The notes beneath the pieces were generated by a model. It had not been told where the DNA came from and did not search any database. It was given only the letters and a program-made list of their open reading frames with translations. A program made the position numbers and the translations under genes. From the NCBI GenBank assembly GCA_903896015.1, contig CAITWF010000092.1, positions 1-38,073 on the forward strand: 38,073 nt of DNA, written 5' to 3'. This document shows, piece by piece, positions 34,228 to 38,073 of the stretch; the first letter of the stretch is position 1; every line of letters starts with the position of its first letter. The DNA is from an uncultured Opitutia bacterium. Lineage in GTDB: Bacteria > Verrucomicrobiota > Verrucomicrobiia > Opitutales > Opitutaceae.

Positions 34228-36738
34228 ATGCTCCTCGAAAGCCTGCTCCAGGACATCCGCATCGGCCTGCGCGTCCTCGTTAAGGAAAAAAGTTTCTGCG
34301 CGCTCGCCGTCACCGTGCTCGCGCTCGGCATCTGCGCCGTGACCACCCAGTTCAGCGTCGTCAACGGCGTGCTGCTCCGCGGTTTTTCATTTCATGACCC
34401 CGAGCAGCTCGTCGGCGTCCAGCTGATCGATCCGAAGCAGGCCAACAACAACGGCAACTTCAACGGCCGCACCACCGCGATGGACTACGCGGACATCGCC
34501 GACTCCGCCTCGTCCTACCAGTCGATGGCCGCCTACCTCAACGGCTCGACAATAAATCTTACGATCGGAAACAACCCGCAGCGGCTCACCGGCGGCTACG
34601 TCACCGAAAAATTCTTCTCCGTGATTGGCGTCGTGCCGATCCTCGGGCGCGATTTCACCGCCGCCGACAACCGCCCCGGCGCCGAGAAAACCGTGATCAT
34701 CGGCCACCAAGTCTGGCAGCGCGATTTCAACTCCAATCCGAAAGTGATCGGCTCGTCCGTGCGCGTGAACGGCCGTGCCGCGACCGTGATCGGCGTGATG
34801 CCGCCCGGCTTCAAGTTCCCCGTCAGCGAGGAACTCTGGGTGCCGCTCTTCAACGAATTCCCCGCGAAGCCGCGGAACGATCCGACCGCCACCAACGTCG
34901 CGATCCTCGCGCGCCTCAAATCCGGAGTTTCCCTCGACCAGGCGCAGCTCGAACTCACCACGATCGCCAAGCGGCTCGCGGGCGCGTTTCCCGACACGAA
35001 CAAGGACATCAACAGCGGCCAGGTGCAGCCGCTGCTCGTCAGCTTCACTGGCCCGCAGTTGCGCGGGCTGATGTTCACGATGCTCGGCTTTTGCCTCGGC
35101 GTGCTGCTCATCGCGTGCGTCAACGTCATGAACATGCAGTTCGCACGTGCCACGATCCGCGCCAAGGAGCTCGCGATCCGCTCCTCGCTTGGCGCCACGC
35201 GCGGGCGACTCATGCGCCAGATGCTCACCGAGAGCCTGCTCGTCGCCGCGATCGGCGCGGTAATCGGCATCACGCTCGCATACTGGGCCGTCGGCTATCT
35301 CTTCGCCGCGACGAAGGCGCTGCCGTTTCCGCTGCCTTACTACATGACGTTCGACATCGACGGAAAAGTACTGGCGTTCACCGTCGGCGCGACACTCCTC
35401 TCCGCGCTTGTCTCCGGCCTCATCCCCGCGTGGTTGGCGTCGCGCGCCTCCGCCGCCGACGTGCTCAAGGAATCCGGCCGCGGCAACACCGGCCGCTTCA
35501 CCACGATTCTTACGCGCGGGCTCGTCATCTTCCAAATCGTCGTCACCGCGGTCCTGCTCGTCGGCTCGCTGCTCCAGGTGAAATCGATCCTGCGCCAGCA
35601 GAACATCGACTACGGCTATGACACCGGCGCGCTCTACTCCGCCCGCATGGGCTTGTTCGAAGCCGACTACCCGACGCCCGCCGCGAAACGCCTTTTCTTC
35701 GATCGCGTGCTGCGCGAGCTGCGCGCGAGCCCGGAGTTCGAGGCCGCGGCCTTCACGCAGCGTTTCCGGATGACTTTTTCCCCGAACGGCCCGATCGAAA
35801 TTGAGGGCAAGACCTACGCCAAGGAAACCGACCGACCGCAGGCCGAGATCGAGCCTGTGACCGAGGGCTTTTTCTCCACGCTCGGGATCAAGCTGCTCGA
35901 GGGGCGCGATTTCACGAGTGAGGACACCGACCAGAAGCAGCCCGTCGCGATCGTGAACGCTGGCTTCGCGAAAAAATATTTCGCCACCACGTCCGCGATC
36001 GGCCGCCGGTTTCGCACCGTCGGCAACAACAACCAGTTTGGCGTCTGGCGGACGATCATCGGCGTCGCACAGGAGGTGCGCATGGCCGGCCCGTTCAACA
36101 GCCAGTCCGACAACACCGGCTTCTACGTGCCGCTCTGCGCGAATGTCTTCGGCCCCGCCACCCCGGAGCTGATCGCCCCGCAGTTCGCGACGATCGTCGT
36201 GCGGCCGCGCGGCGAACAACGCGGTGAAAACGCCGCCGCCCCTCTGCGCCGCGCCATCCAGAAAATCGATCCCAACCTGCCGCTGTATTTCACCAGCACG
36301 CCGCGCCTCCTGCTCGATGAAATCCTCGGCCAAAACCGGATCGTCGCAGTGATGTTCTCGATCTTCGGCGTCGTCGCGATGGTGCTCGCGGCCGTCGGGC
36401 TCTACGGCGTGATGAGTTTCTCGGTGAACCAGCGCACCCAGGAGTTCGGCATCCGCATGGCCCTCGGTGCCGACAACCAAAAGATCCTCGCGATGGTCTT
36501 TCGCCAAAGCGCGATCCAGCTCGGCGTCGGGCTCATCACCGGCCTCGGCTTCGCGCTCGCGCTGGCGTTCGCCGGCAAGGAGGGCATCGCCAATTTTCTC
36601 TTCCAGGTGAGCCCGAGCGATCCCGCAACCTACCTCACCGTCTTTGGCCTGCTTTCGATCGTGGCCTTCGTGGCCACGCTTGTCCCAGCCCGCCGCGCCA
36701 CTCGCGTCGATCCGATGGTCGCGCTACGCGCGGAATAA
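34228..36738 (+). CDS. Duplicated MacB/FtsX-type ABC permease (ADOP-like), copy 3
   Basis: 836 residues from ATG 34228 (MLLESLLQDIRIGLRVLVKE); the longer upstream frame overlaps copy 2 and is noise. The order membrane helix, MacB periplasmic domain, FtsX (NVMNMQFARATIRAKELAIR), second periplasmic domain, FtsX (YGVMSFSVNQRTQEFGIRMA) is complete, ending ARRATRVDPMVALRAE. Its first periplasmic domain differs clearly from copies 1 and 2 (Asn-rich stretch KQANNNGNFNGRTTAM), so the three permeases may handle different substrates or form mixed assemblies. Confidence 0.9.
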   Translation: MLLESLLQDIRIGLRVLVKEKSFCALAVTVLALGICAVTTQFSVVNGVLLRGFSFHDPEQLVGVQLIDPKQANNNGNFNGRTTAMDYADIADSASSYQSMAAYLNGSTINLTIGNNPQRLTGGYVTEKFFSVIGVVPILGRDFTAADNRPGAEKTVIIGHQVWQRDFNSNPKVIGSSVRVNGRAATVIGVMPPGFKFPVSEELWVPLFNEFPAKPRNDPTATNVAILARLKSGVSLDQAQLELTTIAKRLAGAFPDTNKDINSGQVQPLLVSFTGPQLRGLMFTMLGFCLGVLLIACVNVMNMQFARATIRAKELAIRSSLGATRGRLMRQMLTESLLVAAIGAVIGITLAYWAVGYLFAATKALPFPLPYYMTFDIDGKVLAFTVGATLLSALVSGLIPAWLASRASAADVLKESGRGNTGRFTTILTRGLVIFQIVVTAVLLVGSLLQVKSILRQQNIDYGYDTGALYSARMGLFEADYPTPAAKRLFFDRVLRELRASPEFEAAAFTQRFRMTFSPNGPIEIEGKTYAKETDRPQAEIEPVTEGFFSTLGIKLLEGRDFTSEDTDQKQPVAIVNAGFAKKYFATTSAIGRRFRTVGNNNQFGVWRTIIGVAQEVRMAGPFNSQSDNTGFYVPLCANVFGPATPELIAPQFATIVVRPRGEQRGENAAAPLRRAIQKIDPNLPLYFTSTPRLLLDEILGQNRIVAVMFSIFGVVAMVLAAVGLYGVMSFSVNQRTQEFGIRMALGADNQKILAMVFRQSAIQLGVGLITGLGFALALAFAGKEGIANFLFQVSPSDPATYLTVFGLLSIVAFVATLVPARRATRVDPMVALRAE

Positions 36739-36741
36739 ATC

Positions 36742-37680
36742 GTGAAACTTCCCGCGTCGTCGGCGGTAATAACCCCGGTGAAAACCGACCGCCCCCTGTT
36801 GCTGCTGCTCGTCCTCTCACTTTGCATCGCCTCCGACGTTTCCGCCGACGTCCCGGCGAAGACGGACCGCGCGCAACTCGCCGCCGCTCGCGCGCTCTTC
36901 GAAACGACCGGCAAATCCGCCGAAGCGCAGGTGGCGTTTGAAAAAATCGCCGCCGCCGATCCGCAAAACGCCGACGCGCAAAACTATCTCGCCCAGCTCG
37001 CGCTCCGCCAGGGCGATGCCGACAAGGCCCTCGCCTACGCCGAAAAGGCGGCCGAGCTTTCGCCGAACGACGCCGACGTCCAGAACACGCTCGGCGACTG
37101 CGCCGGCAACGCCGCGCAGAAGGCCAGCCTCTTTCGCCAGCCCGGCCTCGCGAAAAAATGCGTCGCCGCCTACGAGCGCGCCGTCGCGCTCGCGCCGGAG
37201 AAAATCGAATATCACGAGGACCTGCTCCAATTCTACCGGCAGGCCCCGGGCATCGTCGGCGGCGGCATGGACAAGGCGCTCGCCGAAGCCGCCACGATCA
37301 AGAAGCTCGATGCGCTGCGCGGCCGGCTCGCGTTCGCCGGCCTCTACGCCGCCGAAAAAAAATACGATCTGGCGTTTGCCGAATTCGACGAAGTGCTGAA
37401 GACCTCGCCCGACGACTACGCCGCGCTTTACCAACTCGGAAAACTTGCCGCCATGACCAGCCAGCAGCTCGATCGCGGCCTCGCCGCGCTTCGACGCACG
37501 CTCGATCTCCCTGTGCCCACCGCGCCTAACACACCCAGCCACGCCGCCGCCCAGTGGCGCCTCGGCCAAATCCTCGAAAAGAAAAACGATCCCGCCGGCG
37601 CGCGCGCCGCCTACGAAGCTGCGCTCACGCTCGATCGGAAATTCTCGCCCGCCGCCGACTCGCTCAAAAAATTGAAATGA
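36742..37680 (+). CDS. Exported TPR-repeat protein, last gene of the efflux operon
   Basis: 312 residues from GTG 36742, 3 bases behind permease copy 3. A second GTG at 36778 would give a cleaner signal peptide (MKTDRPLLLLLVLSLCIASD) and 300 residues. The mature part is made of tetratricopeptide repeats (for example AQNYLAQLALRQGDADKAL, then AYAEKAAELSPNDADVQNTL, and AAQWRLGQILEKKNDPAGAR near the C-terminus). TPR proteins hold partners together. As a periplasmic protein co-transcribed with the transporter it may bind the permeases or their cargo; inference. It ends in KKLK. Confidence 0.8.
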   Translation: MKLPASSAVITPVKTDRPLLLLLVLSLCIASDVSADVPAKTDRAQLAAARALFETTGKSAEAQVAFEKIAAADPQNADAQNYLAQLALRQGDADKALAYAEKAAELSPNDADVQNTLGDCAGNAAQKASLFRQPGLAKKCVAAYERAVALAPEKIEYHEDLLQFYRQAPGIVGGGMDKALAEAATIKKLDALRGRLAFAGLYAAEKKYDLAFAEFDEVLKTSPDDYAALYQLGKLAAMTSQQLDRGLAALRRTLDLPVPTAPNTPSHAAAQWRLGQILEKKNDPAGARAAYEAALTLDRKFSPAADSLKKLK

Positions 37681-37706
37681 GGCGCGCTCACCATCGGAAA
37701 TCACGC

Positions 37707-38073
37707 TCAGTAAAATCCTGCGAAATCCGGATCGAACGCGTCGAGACCGAGGCCGGGGGCCGCCGGCTCAAGCAAACCAAACGCGCGCTTGGCCGCGACG
37801 GCGTCACGCTCCGCGGACACGTGCGGCCGGGAAACCGGGCTCTGTTCCGGTGCCGCCACGATCGTCACGCAGCCGTCGCCGGAATGCGCGCCGGGCACGT
37901 TGACCTGCTGGGTGCCCGCATTTAAGGAGCCGCCTCCGCCGCCTCCGCCGCCTCCGCCGCCTCCGCCGCCTCCGCCGCCTCCGCCGCCTCCGCCGCCTCC
38001 GCCGCCTCCGCCGCCTCCGCCGCCTCCGCCGCCTCCGCCGCCTCCGCCGCCTCCGCCGCTGTAGCCGCCGCCG
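37707..38073 (-). CDS. Glycine-rich protein, C-terminal part (partial at window edge)
   Basis: Read on the minus strand from the window edge, the frame gives GGGYSGGG, a run of more than 40 glycines, then SLNAGTQQVNVPGAHSGDG and CVTIVAAP, and about 50 further residues to the TGA at 37707. The pattern poly-Gly, then N-A-G-T, then G-A-x-S-G-D-G-x-V-T-I is that of glycine-rich secreted or cell-surface domains (also seen in the ALK-type Gly-rich domain). I therefore take this strand as coding. At least 121 residues; the N-terminus is outside. It converges with the TPR gene. Confidence 0.72.
   Translation of the reverse strand, partial: GGGYSGGGGGGGGGGGGGGGGGGGGGGGGGGGGGGGGGGGGGGGGGGGSLNAGTQQVNVPGAHSGDGCVTIVAAPEQSPVSRPHVSAERDAVAAKRAFGLLEPAAPGLGLDAFDPDFAGFY
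37929..38060. repeat. Tandem repeat of the 9-base unit GCCGCCTCC, about 14 copies
   Basis: Nearly perfect copies without substitutions. On the minus strand each unit encodes Gly-Gly-Gly (GGA GGC GGC). The repeat lies inside the glycine-rich gene and keeps its frame whatever the copy number. Near the window end, so copy number could be wrong through assembly collapse. Confidence 0.92.

Noticed and set aside
34387-36507. 706-codon minus-strand frame opposite permease copy 3
   Set aside because: Antisense shadow; the plus strand has all FtsX and MacB features. The same holds for 8480-9817 opposite hoxH and 26865-28319 opposite the adaptor.
37929-38060. CRISPR array
   Set aside because: The repeat unit is 9 bases with no spacers; it is a coding tandem repeat. 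No CRISPR-like repeat-spacer pattern seen elsewhere.
37789-38064. Plus-strand frame with a polyproline tail
   Set aside because: It has no features beyond the repeat, whereas the minus strand shows a recognised glycine-rich domain pattern with a sensible C-terminus.

Overview
This GC-rich window looks like the chromosome of a Verrucomicrobiota bacterium, most likely Opitutaceae-like. The reasons are the TonB-dependent receptor with a plug of the 'ETVVLSPFEV' type, the GH115-type glucuronidase, duplicated MacB/FtsX permeases in tandem, and the gene mixture as a whole. The taxonomic call is inference from gene style; there is no rRNA or tRNA here.

Layout. 1-578 (minus): 5' part of a group II intron, running off the left edge and placed just behind the terminator of an exported M14 metallocarboxypeptidase (634-3477, minus). 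3658-4665: an asparaginase. 4847-10415: an NAD(P)-linked bidirectional [NiFe]-hydrogenase operon, hoxE - small membrane protein - hoxF - hoxU - hoxY - hoxH - maturation protease (hoxW-like). 10461-11117: a TRIC/YadS-type membrane protein. 11125-15603 (minus): a type IV pilus or pseudopilus block with two prepilin-like genes, then PilM-, PilN-, PilO- and PilP-like genes, with no PilQ secretin beside them. 15831-18848: a small membrane protein, a sigma-54-dependent response regulator and an NtrY-like histidine kinase. 18869-25624: a GH115-family protein and a TonB receptor (minus) divergent from a LacI-type regulator, probably a glucuronoxylan or other acidic glycan uptake locus. 25625-26688: lower-GC accessory DNA with a LacI remnant, short direct repeats and a VapBC-type toxin-antitoxin pair. 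26973-37680: an ABC efflux operon with membrane-fusion protein, 35-residue membrane peptide, one MacB/LolD-like ATPase, three duplicated FtsX permeases (the second with an in-frame TAG) and a TPR protein. 37707-38073 (minus): C-terminal part of a glycine-rich protein built on a 9-bp tandem repeat.

The most interesting linkage is regulatory. Two sequences with exact GG-N10-GC sigma-54 geometry lie in the window. One is just upstream of the small membrane protein and sigma-54 activator pair, the other at the head of the ABC efflux operon about 9 kb away. The simplest model is that the kinase/activator pair controls its own small-protein gene and the distant efflux operon. The second site also fixes the start of the membrane-fusion protein at the internal ATG at 26973.
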